Below are positions 7,615 to 16,029 of a DNA stretch of 64,000 bases, piece after piece. The stretch's first letter is position 1, and every line of letters begins with the position of its first letter. The DNA comes from Nitrospira sp. (GTDB lineage: Bacteria; Nitrospirota; Nitrospiria; Nitrospirales; Nitrospiraceae): positions 1,054,001 to 1,118,000 of the forward strand of contig JARFXR010000002.1 of assembly GCA_029194535.1 (NCBI GenBank), read 5' to 3'. Below the pieces are notes generated by a model. That model searched no databases and had not been told where the DNA came from. It saw only the letters and a program-made list of their open reading frames with translations. Both the position numbers and the translations under genes were made by a program.

Positions 7615-10600
7615 TCTGAAGATCCTGCCAGTCCCATGGAACAGATGATCCGTGGTTCCTGGGTCTGTTCTTCCTCATGAATCAGACAGAGCCGGTCCTC
7701 TTCACGGAGCGCAACCACCAGTTGTGCCAGTGCTTCATCAGACACCCCGCTTCGGAGTTGGCGATTGAGCGTATCCACGGCGGCTTGGCGGAGGGGATAG
7801 CGGTAGATTTCATCAATCGCTTTCAGGAGTTCCTGAGACTCGAACAACGTGCCTTTGACATGTTCCGCATAGCGCTTGAGGCGTTCATACGTGCGGAAAC
7901 GTGCCCCCGAAGGCCGTCCCAATTGTCCCCCAACTGTTTTCTCTTCCGTGATAATCAACTCGACGCCCTTCTGGACGAGTTCGTGATGGTTCTCCTGGCG
8001 ATGGAGAGCCGGGGTGTCTGAGCTACACGCCGCGGCCTGGAGGATGGCGAACTGAGACTCCGTGACGGCGGTACCGTGTTTGTCGATCCAGGCCAGCGCG
8101 TCGTTGCCTTCGGCCGTTCTGAGATACACCAGCACCCCGCCTGGCTGCTTATCCGTAGGATCATGCGCCCGTGTGGCAAAGATCACGGGCGGCAGATCGG
8201 GAATGGTCTTTTGTAAGCCGGGATCGGCGGTAATCGCGTTCTTCCAGATTTGGTAGGCATAGGAGGCCAAATCGACTTCCGTATCCGCCTCTCCATCCAG
8301 GATGCCTGCTTTCTCATGGTAGAGATTGAGGACGGCATGATCGTTTCGATCATCCTCGAAGAAGGCCTCGTCGGTTCCAACCACCTCCGCATTTTCTTGC
8401 AGGCGACGCCGCACCATGGCTCGGAGTCGAATGATGCGCTCGACGCCTTCGGCTGGCAAAAACGAGTAGCAGAGGATGTTCTCAGCTTTCTGTCCGATGC
8501 GGTCCACTCGGCCCGCTCGTTGGACGAGGCGAATGATGGCCCAGGGCAGGTCGAAATTCACCACGACGGCCGCGTCTTGCAGGTTTTGCCCCTCACTGAG
8601 GACATCCGTGGCAATCAAGACTCGCAACTCTTCGCCTGGTTTCAGTCTGTCGCGCTTCTCATTGCTGTCCGGACTGAACCGCCACGCCAAGGCCGTCGGG
8701 TTCGGAGAGTCTCCGGTTGCACCAGCCAAGGATGAGATTCCGCGAGCCGCGAGCTGAGTCTCTAAGAAGCGGACGGTATCGGCAAATTGCGTAAAGATCA
8801 GGACTTTGTCATTCCGGTGTTTCTTCATGAGCAAAGCGACAAGGGCCTGAAGCTTGGCGTCTTTGTTCGCGTCCCATTCACCGCAGCGTTGCAAGATGTT
8901 TAGTAGAGCCTCTGTATCGCTCCGCAAATCGTTCTCTAACGATTTCACAAGGAGTCCTGGCGGCACCCACTTAAATCGCCGCTTGAATTGACCAGCGAAC
9001 TCCTCGTAAATCTCAGCTCCTCGACGAGCGAAGTCCTTGGCCGTTCTTAGCGATCCTGTTCGAGGCCGCTCTTGCTCATGATCGGTCTCGTCATCCTCAA
9101 ACAATCCCGTCTTAGCTCCGGGGGCGTCGGCATCTTCGTCGTAGATGCGCGCATCGAGCATCTCGGCATCTTGCGTGCCGATGGGGATGGGCTTCTTCTG
9201 TTCGATCGCATGTAGGTAGACGTGATTGCGGAGAATATGGCGTTCGATGGATTGGAGAAAGGCCTGGCCGCTGCTTTCGAGACGCTTGAACAGATTCGTC
9301 CGACAGAACCCCATGAGGCGTTTTCCGGCGCGAGACAGGTCTTGCAGCAATCTCGCTTCCGCTTGTGTCGGTGGTTCATGCGGTGTCGCCGCGACATAGT
9401 TTCCCAATCCGTACCGAGGGAGATTGAGGGCGTTGATGGTATCGACGATATCGTCGGCGTAGAGCCGCGCATACTGGTCCGTGGGGTTGGCATCGTCAAT
9501 CGTAAAGGGCACTGTTCTTGGGACTCTGACGGGAAAGTACGACCGGCTCCCATCCTCAAAGGTGAGAAATCTCCGTCCGCTGGCCGGGTCGGTCTGGGCA
9601 TAGTTGTCCTGAATGAAACTGCGGGTGCGTCTCACCATGTAAAGGCGCATCAGTTCTCGCCAGTCGTCCGCATAGTCGCTCTTCTCGAACGCCGCCAGGG
9701 AGCGCACGGGACATTGATGCCGTCGACTAAACTCGGTTTCGGTGAGCTCGCGAATTAATCGTTCGGGACGAACGCCGAGGTCTTTGTCTTCTTTGACGAA
9801 GAGACGCAACTGGTTGGAAAGGTCGAGATAGGTTTTGTTGTACGGGGTGGCAGAGAGCAGAATGCATTTGCTCTCGTTGGCTTGAATGTATTCTTGAATG
9901 GCTCGATAGCGTTTGCCGTCACGGTTGCGCAGATTGTGGCTTTCGTCGATGAGCACGAGGCGGTATCGGCGCAGATCAGGCAGTTCTCCCACTACCTGGC
10001 TGATGGACAACACCTTCGCGTGCAACCGGTATTGCGCGCGATAATCCTCCCACATCGAGACCAAGTTCTTGGGGCAGATGATGAGCGTTTCGAGTCCGTG
10101 GTCGTCCTCCATGATGCGGGCGAGAGCCGTAGCCATAAGAGTTTTGCCCAGCCCTACAACATCCCCAATCAATACACCACCACGCTTGTTCAGGTGATGC
10201 GCAGCAATTTTGACCGCCGCCGTCTGGAATTCGAATAGTCGATTGCCAAAGTCCCGTGGAATTCGAAATTCAGAAAGCCCGGCCCGTGCCTCTTGCGAAA
10301 GATGGTACGCCATCTTGATATAGATATGGTACGGAAGCGCAAGTTCTTCCCGAGCCCAACTCTCTTCGATAATACGGACGAGTTCTTCGGATATATCCAC
10401 ACACCAACGGTCGTTCCATCGGTCCTCAAACCACTTGGCCAACTTCTGGCAGGCGTCGTGATCGAGGACATCCACATTCAGCTCGCCCTGCTTGGAAAGA
10501 CCTGCGAGCGTCAGATTGCTGCTTCCTAGGTACCCGACGGTGGGATTGATGGGATCGGGGCGGAACAGCAGGTACAACTTGGCATGGAGAGGATGCCGGA

Positions 10601-11000
10601 GGAACAGTTTGACAATGACCTTCTTGGATTTAATCTGTTCGGCCAGCTTGCGTAGACCGGCTTCGTCTTCGTTGGTCGGAATGCCGACGCTCAATTGCTC
10701 GCGGAACTCTTCGGCGAGCTTCTTTTTAAGGCGAATTGCCGTCTGGTTGTCTATCTCGCCACCCCGACTGATCAGGCTCAACGCTTCACGCAATTCGTCC
10801 TGTGGCAACCGCTGCATGCCGACGAGAAGTCTGCAGCAATGGCCATCTCCGCCGGCCCATTGTTCGATGTGCGAGTCGAGCTGCTTCCATCCGCGCAAAT
10901 TGAAGTATCCAACACAGAAATCCGCGCGGTCGGCAACCTGGATGGTTGCGCGCAGAGCAGGTAGGAGAGATTGTTCGATGTTGTCGAAGATTCGGGGCAT
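7611..11000 (-). CDS. Phospholipase D-like nuclease fused to SNF2-type helicase (1129 aa)
   Basis: The N-terminal ~230 residues are a phospholipase D-like domain with one HxK motif (HAKLYLLF near residue 138) followed by GSSNLT near 158. The rest is a superfamily 2 SNF2-like motor: VVGLGKTLMA (Walker A, near 278), DESHNLRN (motif II, near 348), LLSATPYNK (motif III), and QRAGRVDRIGQ (motif VI, near 827). One HKD motif per chain suggests that the nuclease works as a dimer. It is the first gene of the seven-gene block and overlaps the methylase gene by 4 nt. No strong Shine-Dalgarno or consensus promoter is visible upstream; a TACACT hexamer (reverse of 11032-11037) is a weak -10 candidate. Fusions of this kind are found in restriction-like and DISARM-like systems. 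Confidence 0.9.
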   Translation of the reverse strand: MPRIFDNIEQSLLPALRATIQVADRADFCVGYFNLRGWKQLDSHIEQWAGGDGHCCRLLVGMQRLPQDELREALSLISRGGEIDNQTAIRLKKKLAEEFREQLSVGIPTNEDEAGLRKLAEQIKSKKVIVKLFLRHPLHAKLYLLFRPDPINPTVGYLGSSNLTLAGLSKQGELNVDVLDHDACQKLAKWFEDRWNDRWCVDISEELVRIIEESWAREELALPYHIYIKMAYHLSQEARAGLSEFRIPRDFGNRLFEFQTAAVKIAAHHLNKRGGVLIGDVVGLGKTLMATALARIMEDDHGLETLIICPKNLVSMWEDYRAQYRLHAKVLSISQVVGELPDLRRYRLVLIDESHNLRNRDGKRYRAIQEYIQANESKCILLSATPYNKTYLDLSNQLRLFVKEDKDLGVRPERLIRELTETEFSRRHQCPVRSLAAFEKSDYADDWRELMRLYMVRRTRSFIQDNYAQTDPASGRRFLTFEDGSRSYFPVRVPRTVPFTIDDANPTDQYARLYADDIVDTINALNLPRYGLGNYVAATPHEPPTQAEARLLQDLSRAGKRLMGFCRTNLFKRLESSGQAFLQSIERHILRNHVYLHAIEQKKPIPIGTQDAEMLDARIYDEDADAPGAKTGLFEDDETDHEQERPRTGSLRTAKDFARRGAEIYEEFAGQFKRRFKWVPPGLLVKSLENDLRSDTEALLNILQRCGEWDANKDAKLQALVALLMKKHRNDKVLIFTQFADTVRFLETQLAARGISSLAGATGDSPNPTALAWRFSPDSNEKRDRLKPGEELRVLIATDVLSEGQNLQDAAVVVNFDLPWAIIRLVQRAGRVDRIGQKAENILCYSFLPAEGVERIIRLRAMVRRRLQENAEVVGTDEAFFEDDRNDHAVLNLYHEKAGILDGEADTEVDLASYAYQIWKNAITADPGLQKTIPDLPPVIFATRAHDPTDKQPGGVLVYLRTAEGNDALAWIDKHGTAVTESQFAILQAAACSSDTPALHRQENHHELVQKGVELIITEEKTVGGQLGRPSGARFRTYERLKRYAEHVKGTLFESQELLKAIDEIYRYPLRQAAVDTLNRQLRSGVSDEALAQLVVALREEDRLCLIHEEEQTQEPRIICSMGLAGSSE

Positions 11001-11116
11001 GGCCTGCGAGTGTCCGGCTCGGTTCCGGCGCAGTGTACCCGTTTCATTCGAGGAAATCAGCCAAGGGATGCACTTGGAGGTTTGCGAACGCGGCAGCAGG
11101 GTTGCGCGGGGCCGGA

Positions 11117-11272
11117 CTAGAACCTATCTCAAAATTGTTTCATGATGGGATGGGGTCTGTTGTCATCATTCCCGCGCAGGCGGGAATCCAGTCTTTTCGG
11201 ATCATTCTGGATGCCCGCTTTCGCGGGCATGACCAGTTCTTACTGGAACAGTCATTTTGAGATAGTTTCTAG
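11117..11272. mobile_element. MITE-like element, 156 bp
   Basis: Terminal inverted repeats CTAGAACCTATCTCAAAA (11117-11134) and TTTTGAGATAGTTTCTAG (11255-11272) match at 17 of 18 positions. Inside are two palindromes: one at 11168-11187 with arms ATTCCCGC/GCGGGAAT and one at about 11208-11231 with arms ATGCCCGC/GCGGGCAT. There is no open frame for a transposase, so it would need one in trans. The CTAG ends may contain a TA target duplication. It lies directly upstream of the defence block. Confidence 0.75.
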
Positions 11273-11303
11273 TGTTGTGTCCCGCATGTTCCGGCATTGA
11301 TTC

Positions 11304-11491
11304 GTTCGCCCTGAGCGTGTTGAAGGGCGCCCGATTTCAGGAAGTTCCGTTCATGCGGTTCGACCGAGCTCACCGCAGGGTTCGACAGGCCTGCTCTGGG
11401 CGAAGTCGAAGGGCCTGTCCTGAGGAAACCAACCGTCTCCTTCGAGAGCCTCAGGACGAACGGTTGGTTTATCGAAGGGCTCACCACGAAC
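11304..11491. repeat. Cluster of short dispersed TCGAAGG-type repeats
   Basis: Three related units of 21-25 bp occur: 11304-11328 (plus), 11439-11461 (minus) and 11471-11491 (minus). Read in the same sense they share GTTCG, then TGAGs, then a TTCGA/TTGAAGG end. An 11-bp perfect inverted repeat AAACCAACCGT (11426-11436) / ACGGTTGGTTT (11460-11470) forms a hairpin between two units. These look like intergenic REP-type sequences rather than a gene. Confidence 0.6.
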
Positions 11492-11510
11492 GAACTTCTG
11501 AGGCACTACG

Positions 11511-14500
11511 CTAGATGGCTTCCGGCCGCCGTCGCAAATCGAGGGTGAAGGGGAAGTCGCGATTCCGTGCTTCAGATTGGATGGTCATTGGGCCGGGCGT
11601 GTGGCCGTGGTCCCAGAAGCGAGTGAGGCGGCGGGCCTCGGCTTCGTTTGCATTGACGGGAAACGTGGAATAGTTCCGTCCTCCCGGATGCATTACATGA
11701 TAGGTGCAGCCGCCGATGGAACGGCCGGTCCAGGTATCGACCAGATCGAACGTCAGCGGGGACTGTACCGGGATGGTCGGATGCAGGGCAGACGGTGGTT
11801 GCCAGGCTCGATACCGCACTCCCGCGACGAATTCGCCGTTCGTCCCAGTCGGATGGAGCGGAACCGGACGGCCATTGCACGTGACGACGTGACGTGTCTC
11901 GACCATGCCGTTGACTTTGACCTGCATCCGTTCCACCGACGAATCCACGTAGCGCGCGGTGGCGCCGGCCGCCGCTTCTTCCCCCAGCACGTGCCAAGGT
12001 TCGATCGCTTGCCGCAGTTCCAGCTCGACATTGTCGTAGACCACGCTCCCGTATCGCGGAAAGCGGAACTCCAGAAACGGCGCGAACCATTCGTCGCGAA
12101 AGGCATAGCCGCCCGTCTGTAAGTCCCACAGCACGTCCTTCAGATCCTGCGAGACGAAATGGGGCAGCATGAACCGGTCGTGCAATTCAGTGCCCCAGCG
12201 CACGACCTGAGCTTGATAGGGTTGCTTCCAGAATTTTGCAACGAGCGCGCGTAGCAACAAGAGCTGCGTCAGGCTCATCCGCGCGTGAGGCGGCATTTCA
12301 AAGGCCCGGAATTCCACCAGGCCCAATCGTCCCGTCGCGGAATCAGGCGAGTAGAGCTTGTCGATGGAAAATTCCGCGCGGTGCGTGTTGCCGGTCAGAT
12401 CCACGAGCAGATGCCGCAGCAAGCGATCCACCAGCCAGGGCGTGACCCGGTCTTGCCCGGCCTCCTGCTTGGCCGCCATTTGCTGAAACGCAATCTCGAG
12501 TTCGTACAGGTGATCGTGGCGCGCTTCATCCACCCTGGGCGCTTGACTTGTCGGCCCCACAAACATGCCGGAGAACAGGTAGGACAACCCCGGATGGTTC
12601 AGCCAGTACGAAGTGAGGCTTCGGAGCAAGTCCGGACGGCGCAACATTGGACTATCCGACGGGGTGAGGCCGCCTAATGTGACGTGGTTTCCGCCACCCG
12701 TGCCGGTATGGCGGCCATCGAGCATGAACTTTTCCGTACCCAACCGGGAGCTGCGGGCCTCTTCGTAAAGGATGCGCGTGTTGTCGACCAGTTCGTCCCA
12801 GCCCGTGGCCGGGTGAATGTTGACTTCAATGACGCCTGGATCGGGCGTGACTTTGAGCGATTGTAATCGTGGATCATAGGCAGGTGGATACCCCTCGACC
12901 CATAGCGGACTCTGTAACTCAGCCGCAGTCTGCTCAACCGCGCTGATCAGATCGAGATAATCTTCCAGATACGACTGCGGCGGCATGAAGACGTGCAGCC
13001 GTCCTTGGCGAACCTCGACACAGAGCCCCGTCCGGAGCGTACCCTGAGTCGATTCACCGATCGCCGATGAACTGGTGATCGCGAGTTGCCGTTGATCTTG
13101 TGTTCCCGACGCGCGTTTTAGTGCCTCGGCTGGTCCTAACGGCTCACGCAGTTCCAGTGGGTCTTGTTCCGGCTCGATGTCTACATCATCCGGGGCCGCC
13201 CATGGTAGTGAGGCCAAGGGCAGACGATAGCCCATCGGCGAATCTCCTGGTAACAGGTACAGCCGCCCTCGCTTCAGCGGCCAGGGGCCGGAAATCCAGC
13301 GGGCCCTGCGCGGACTAGATCGGCTAGACGACGGTGCGACCGCTCTCAACGGCAGCACATAGCCGGTGATTTGACCCAATCCTCGATCCAGCAGGCGCGC
13401 TAATCTCTGACGCTGTTCAGGATCCTTGAGATCTCGTTGAAGTGGGTCCACGTTGATGGGAAGCTTCTGTTCCTCCATCAGGTAATGCCAGACGTCCTCG
13501 TAGGCTGGAATGGCAAAAGCGGGATCGAGGCTCAATCGTTCGGCCAACCTCGTCGCAAACTTCTGCGCATGATCCGCCGAATAGCCGTAGGCGACTGCTT
13601 CATCGGCAACCAACGCCGGATCGTGCCAAACCGGTTCGCCGTCCAGCCGCCAATAGCACCCCAGCGCCCACCGAGGGAGTACTTCACCCGGATACCACTT
13701 GCCCTGGCCGTAGTGCAGCAGGCCACCAGAAGCAAAGCGGTTCTTCAGACGTTTGAGCAAGTCACCGGCGCGCTTCCGCTTGGTGGGACCGAGCGCATCG
13801 GTGTTCCACTCGGCCCCCTCCATATCGTCAATCGAGACGAAGGTCGGCTCTCCTCCCATCGTGAGGCGCACATCGCCGGCCTGCAGATCGGCATCGACCT
13901 GGCGTCCCAGCCATTCGATGGCCCGCCATTGCTCCTCAGTATAGGGCTTCGTGACGCGCGGATCTTCATGAATCCGCGTCACCGACATGCGGAAGTCCAG
14001 CCCGGACTCGCACACATCCGTGCTGCCGATCACCGGAGCGGCGCTGGACGGAGAGGCCGTGCAGGCCAAGGGGATGTGACCTTCACCCGCCAATAAGCCG
14101 GAGGTCGGATCGAGTCCGATCCAGCCGGCCCCGGGAATATAGACCTCGGCCCACGCATGTAAGTCCGTGAAGTCCTGCTTGGGCCCGGCCGGTCCATCCA
14201 GCGGCTTCACATCGGCCACCAGTTGAATCAGGTATCCCGACGCAAACCGCGCAGCAAGGCCGAAGTTCCGCAGAATCTGCACCAGCAACCAGCTGCTGTC
14301 ACGGCACGAGCCTCGGCAGAGTTGAAGGGTCTGCTCGCAGGTCTGGACGCCTGGTTCAAGCCGAACGATGTAGTCGATGTCTTTTTGAAGCCGTTGGTTG
14401 AGCCGGACCAGAAAGTCGGTGGTCGCGCTCGATTCGGCGCGATCGCCGACCTTGAATCGTTCCAGCCATGCGCCGAGCAACGGGCCGCAGGGGTCCACTT

Positions 14501-14855
14501 CAAGAAAGGGCGCCAGCTCCTTGGCCAGCCGCGGCTGATACGCAAAGGGGAAACGTTCGGCGGAGGGCTCGATGAAGAAGTCGAACGGGTTGATGACCGT
14601 CATGTCGGCCACGACGTCCACGACGACGTTCAGTTCGGTGGTCCGTTCCGGAAAAACGACGCGAGCCAGATAATTGCCATAGGGGTCCTGCTGCCAGTTG
14701 AGGAAATGATTGGCTGGATGAACGTTCAGCGAATAGCTCTGAATGCGGGTCCTGCAATGGGGGGCGGGTCGCAGACGGATCTCATGTGGGGAGAGGCTCA
14801 CCGGCCGATCAAACCGATAATGGGTCTGGTGGCTCAGGGCGACCCTGGTGCTCAT
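11511..14855 (-). CDS. Transglutaminase-like protein with DUF2126 domain (1114 aa)
   Basis: Residues 1-~85 are the bacterial transglutaminase N-terminal domain. The core follows with a complete catalytic triad: Cys184 in GSCRDSSWLL, His233 in DLHAWAEVY and Asp249 in GLDPTSG. From about residue 290 to the end is DUF2126, including GTGGGNHVTLGG. Such proteins are usually encoded with Anbu, an alpha-E (DUF403) protein and a circularly permuted ATP-grasp protein, a set proposed to make and cut a peptide-like product. Here only Anbu is adjacent, ending 4 nt before this start, so the two are co-transcribed. No signal peptide is seen, so it is probably cytoplasmic. Confidence 0.88.
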   Translation of the reverse strand: MSTRVALSHQTHYRFDRPVSLSPHEIRLRPAPHCRTRIQSYSLNVHPANHFLNWQQDPYGNYLARVVFPERTTELNVVVDVVADMTVINPFDFFIEPSAERFPFAYQPRLAKELAPFLEVDPCGPLLGAWLERFKVGDRAESSATTDFLVRLNQRLQKDIDYIVRLEPGVQTCEQTLQLCRGSCRDSSWLLVQILRNFGLAARFASGYLIQLVADVKPLDGPAGPKQDFTDLHAWAEVYIPGAGWIGLDPTSGLLAGEGHIPLACTASPSSAAPVIGSTDVCESGLDFRMSVTRIHEDPRVTKPYTEEQWRAIEWLGRQVDADLQAGDVRLTMGGEPTFVSIDDMEGAEWNTDALGPTKRKRAGDLLKRLKNRFASGGLLHYGQGKWYPGEVLPRWALGCYWRLDGEPVWHDPALVADEAVAYGYSADHAQKFATRLAERLSLDPAFAIPAYEDVWHYLMEEQKLPINVDPLQRDLKDPEQRQRLARLLDRGLGQITGYVLPLRAVAPSSSRSSPRRARWISGPWPLKRGRLYLLPGDSPMGYRLPLASLPWAAPDDVDIEPEQDPLELREPLGPAEALKRASGTQDQRQLAITSSSAIGESTQGTLRTGLCVEVRQGRLHVFMPPQSYLEDYLDLISAVEQTAAELQSPLWVEGYPPAYDPRLQSLKVTPDPGVIEVNIHPATGWDELVDNTRILYEEARSSRLGTEKFMLDGRHTGTGGGNHVTLGGLTPSDSPMLRRPDLLRSLTSYWLNHPGLSYLFSGMFVGPTSQAPRVDEARHDHLYELEIAFQQMAAKQEAGQDRVTPWLVDRLLRHLLVDLTGNTHRAEFSIDKLYSPDSATGRLGLVEFRAFEMPPHARMSLTQLLLLRALVAKFWKQPYQAQVVRWGTELHDRFMLPHFVSQDLKDVLWDLQTGGYAFRDEWFAPFLEFRFPRYGSVVYDNVELELRQAIEPWHVLGEEAAAGATARYVDSSVERMQVKVNGMVETRHVVTCNGRPVPLHPTGTNGEFVAGVRYRAWQPPSALHPTIPVQSPLTFDLVDTWTGRSIGGCTYHVMHPGGRNYSTFPVNANEAEARRLTRFWDHGHTPGPMTIQSEARNRDFPFTLDLRRRPEAI

Positions 14856-14859
14856 AGGA

Positions 14860-15588
14860 TCAATTGTCCCAGTGTGGATCGGGCAGCTCGGAGAACAGGC
14901 GCTTTAACCCAGATCCCCACCGCCGACGCACATCGTCAAAATACGGGTCTTGGTCTCCGAGACGCCGCTGGAGTCCGACTTTCAGGCTGTCCCGCTCGTA
15001 GCAGAGCAAGTCGATCGGCGGGCCGACGGAAATATTGCTGCGCATGGTGGAGTCGAACGAGATCAGGACGCATTTCGCCGCTTCCATCAGGCCGGTGGAA
15101 TAGGAGATCACTCGATCGAGGATGGGCTTCCCATACTTGATCTCGCCATTCTGGCAGAACGGCGTATCCGGGGTGGCTTCGATGAAATTGCCTTCCGTAT
15201 AGATGTTGAACAACCGGTGCCGCTCGCCGCAGATCTGCCCTCCCAGAATAAAGCCGGCGCCCGCGTCGATATTGTGCTGCATGAGATAGGGCCCATCTCG
15301 TTTGTGGACTTCGCGCAAGGTCTCTCCGACGAGACAAGCGACCTCGTACAGGGACCCGCTGTTCCAGATATTCTGTTGATGCATCTGGGCCCGCTGTTCC
15401 AGCAGGGCGACCACGCCCTGGGTCACGGCAAGATTGCCGGAACTGAGCATGACGATCATCCGGTCACCGGGGCGGTCGAAGACCGTCATCTTACGAAAGT
15501 TGCCGATTTGATCCACGCCGGCATTGGTGCGTGAATCCGACGCGAGCACCAAGCCCGAATCCAGGATGATCCCCACACAATACGTCAT
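14860..15588 (-). CDS. Anbu, proteasome-like peptidase
   Basis: A 20S proteasome beta-type subunit of the bacterial Anbu family, 242 residues. I placed the start at ATG 15588, not at the GTG 15594 of the longer frame: an AAGGAG site lies just upstream, and removing the first Met then leaves Thr1 (TYCVGIILDSG) as the N-terminal nucleophile. Counted from that Thr, Asp17 (LASDSRTNAGVD) and a Lys at 32 fall where the proteasome catalytic residues do. GQICGERHRLFNIYTEGNFI is another family-like stretch. It is encoded 4 nt before the transglutaminase/DUF2126 gene. Anbu forms open helical rings. Its substrate is not known. Confidence 0.9.
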   Translation of the reverse strand: MTYCVGIILDSGLVLASDSRTNAGVDQIGNFRKMTVFDRPGDRMIVMLSSGNLAVTQGVVALLEQRAQMHQQNIWNSGSLYEVACLVGETLREVHKRDGPYLMQHNIDAGAGFILGGQICGERHRLFNIYTEGNFIEATPDTPFCQNGEIKYGKPILDRVISYSTGLMEAAKCVLISFDSTMRSNISVGPPIDLLCYERDSLKVGLQRRLGDQDPYFDDVRRRWGSGLKRLFSELPDPHWDN

Positions 15589-16003
15589 CGTCACTCCTTG
15601 TAGTTCTGATACGGCTGAAACCGCACTCGATCGCCGGTCGCGAGCTTAGAACGAACCGGCGTCCAGAAGCCTACAACACCCGCAGGCTGTTCAGAAAGGC
15701 CGTCCAGCAAGGCCGCAGCGAGCGAAGTGGCGAAGCGTACTCAGTTCTGTACATGGAGCCTCTGAGCGATGCGAGAACGCCGCTGGCGAACTTTATCAAC
15801 AGCCTGCTAGGAATTCGAGCGTAGACTATGCCCCTGCAGCCCGTCAAGCCGACTCGTCCTTGCTGAACGCGCCGTGCCAGACCTGTGCATCGACCGCAGA
15901 AATCCCAATCTCCGTCGTGGAGGGATCGATGTGGCACGGCGATCGATGTCCCAGGCAGGCTGCTGCTCGAAATTCCGTGACGGCCGCGGCGTGAAGGTAC
16001 TCC
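15589..16003. other. Intergenic region with a repeat and one doubtful small frame
   Basis: Between Anbu and the methyltransferase stop there is the Anbu leader, an inverted-repeat element (15682-15807) and a doubtful 61-codon frame (15844-16029, minus). I see no other gene and no clear terminator. Confidence 0.5.
15682..15807. repeat. Inverted-repeat element, about 126 bp
   Basis: The ends are imperfect inverted repeats: GCAGGCTGTTCAGAAAG at the left and the reverse complement GCAGGCTGTTGATAAAG at the right. The interior (GCGAGCGAAGTGGCGAAGCG, then GAGCGATGCGAGAACGCC) has no frame of its own. It looks like a non-coding mobile repeat of the kind scattered between genes in Nitrospira-like genomes. 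Confidence 0.6.
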
Positions 16004-16029
16004 TCACCCAACGGTCGGCTTGACGGCAT
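15844..16029 (-). CDS. Doubtful small open frame, 61 aa
   Basis: ATG at 16029 opens a 61-codon frame that overlaps the end of the methyltransferase gene by 26 nt in another frame and runs into the intergenic region. The product (MPSSRPLGEEYLHAAAVTEF at the start, GISAVDAQVWHGAFSKDESA at the end) looks protein-like and its third codon positions are mostly G or C. No Shine-Dalgarno site is present and I recognise no family. It may be a remnant or chance. Confidence 0.25.
   Translation of the reverse strand: MPSSRPLGEEYLHAAAVTEFRAAACLGHRSPCHIDPSTTEIGISAVDAQVWHGAFSKDESA

Larger units (their letters stand above)
11001..11510. other. 510-bp intergenic region with repeats only
   Basis: No convincing gene is present. 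The stretch holds the upstream region of the defence block (11001-11116), a MITE-like element (11117-11272) and a patch of short dispersed repeats (11304-11491). Open frames here are short and overlap the palindromes. Confidence 0.7.

Noticed and set aside
11160-11240. CRISPR array suggested by repeated palindromes near a defence block
   Set aside because: The two palindromes differ in sequence and there is no regular repeat-spacer pattern and no cas gene.
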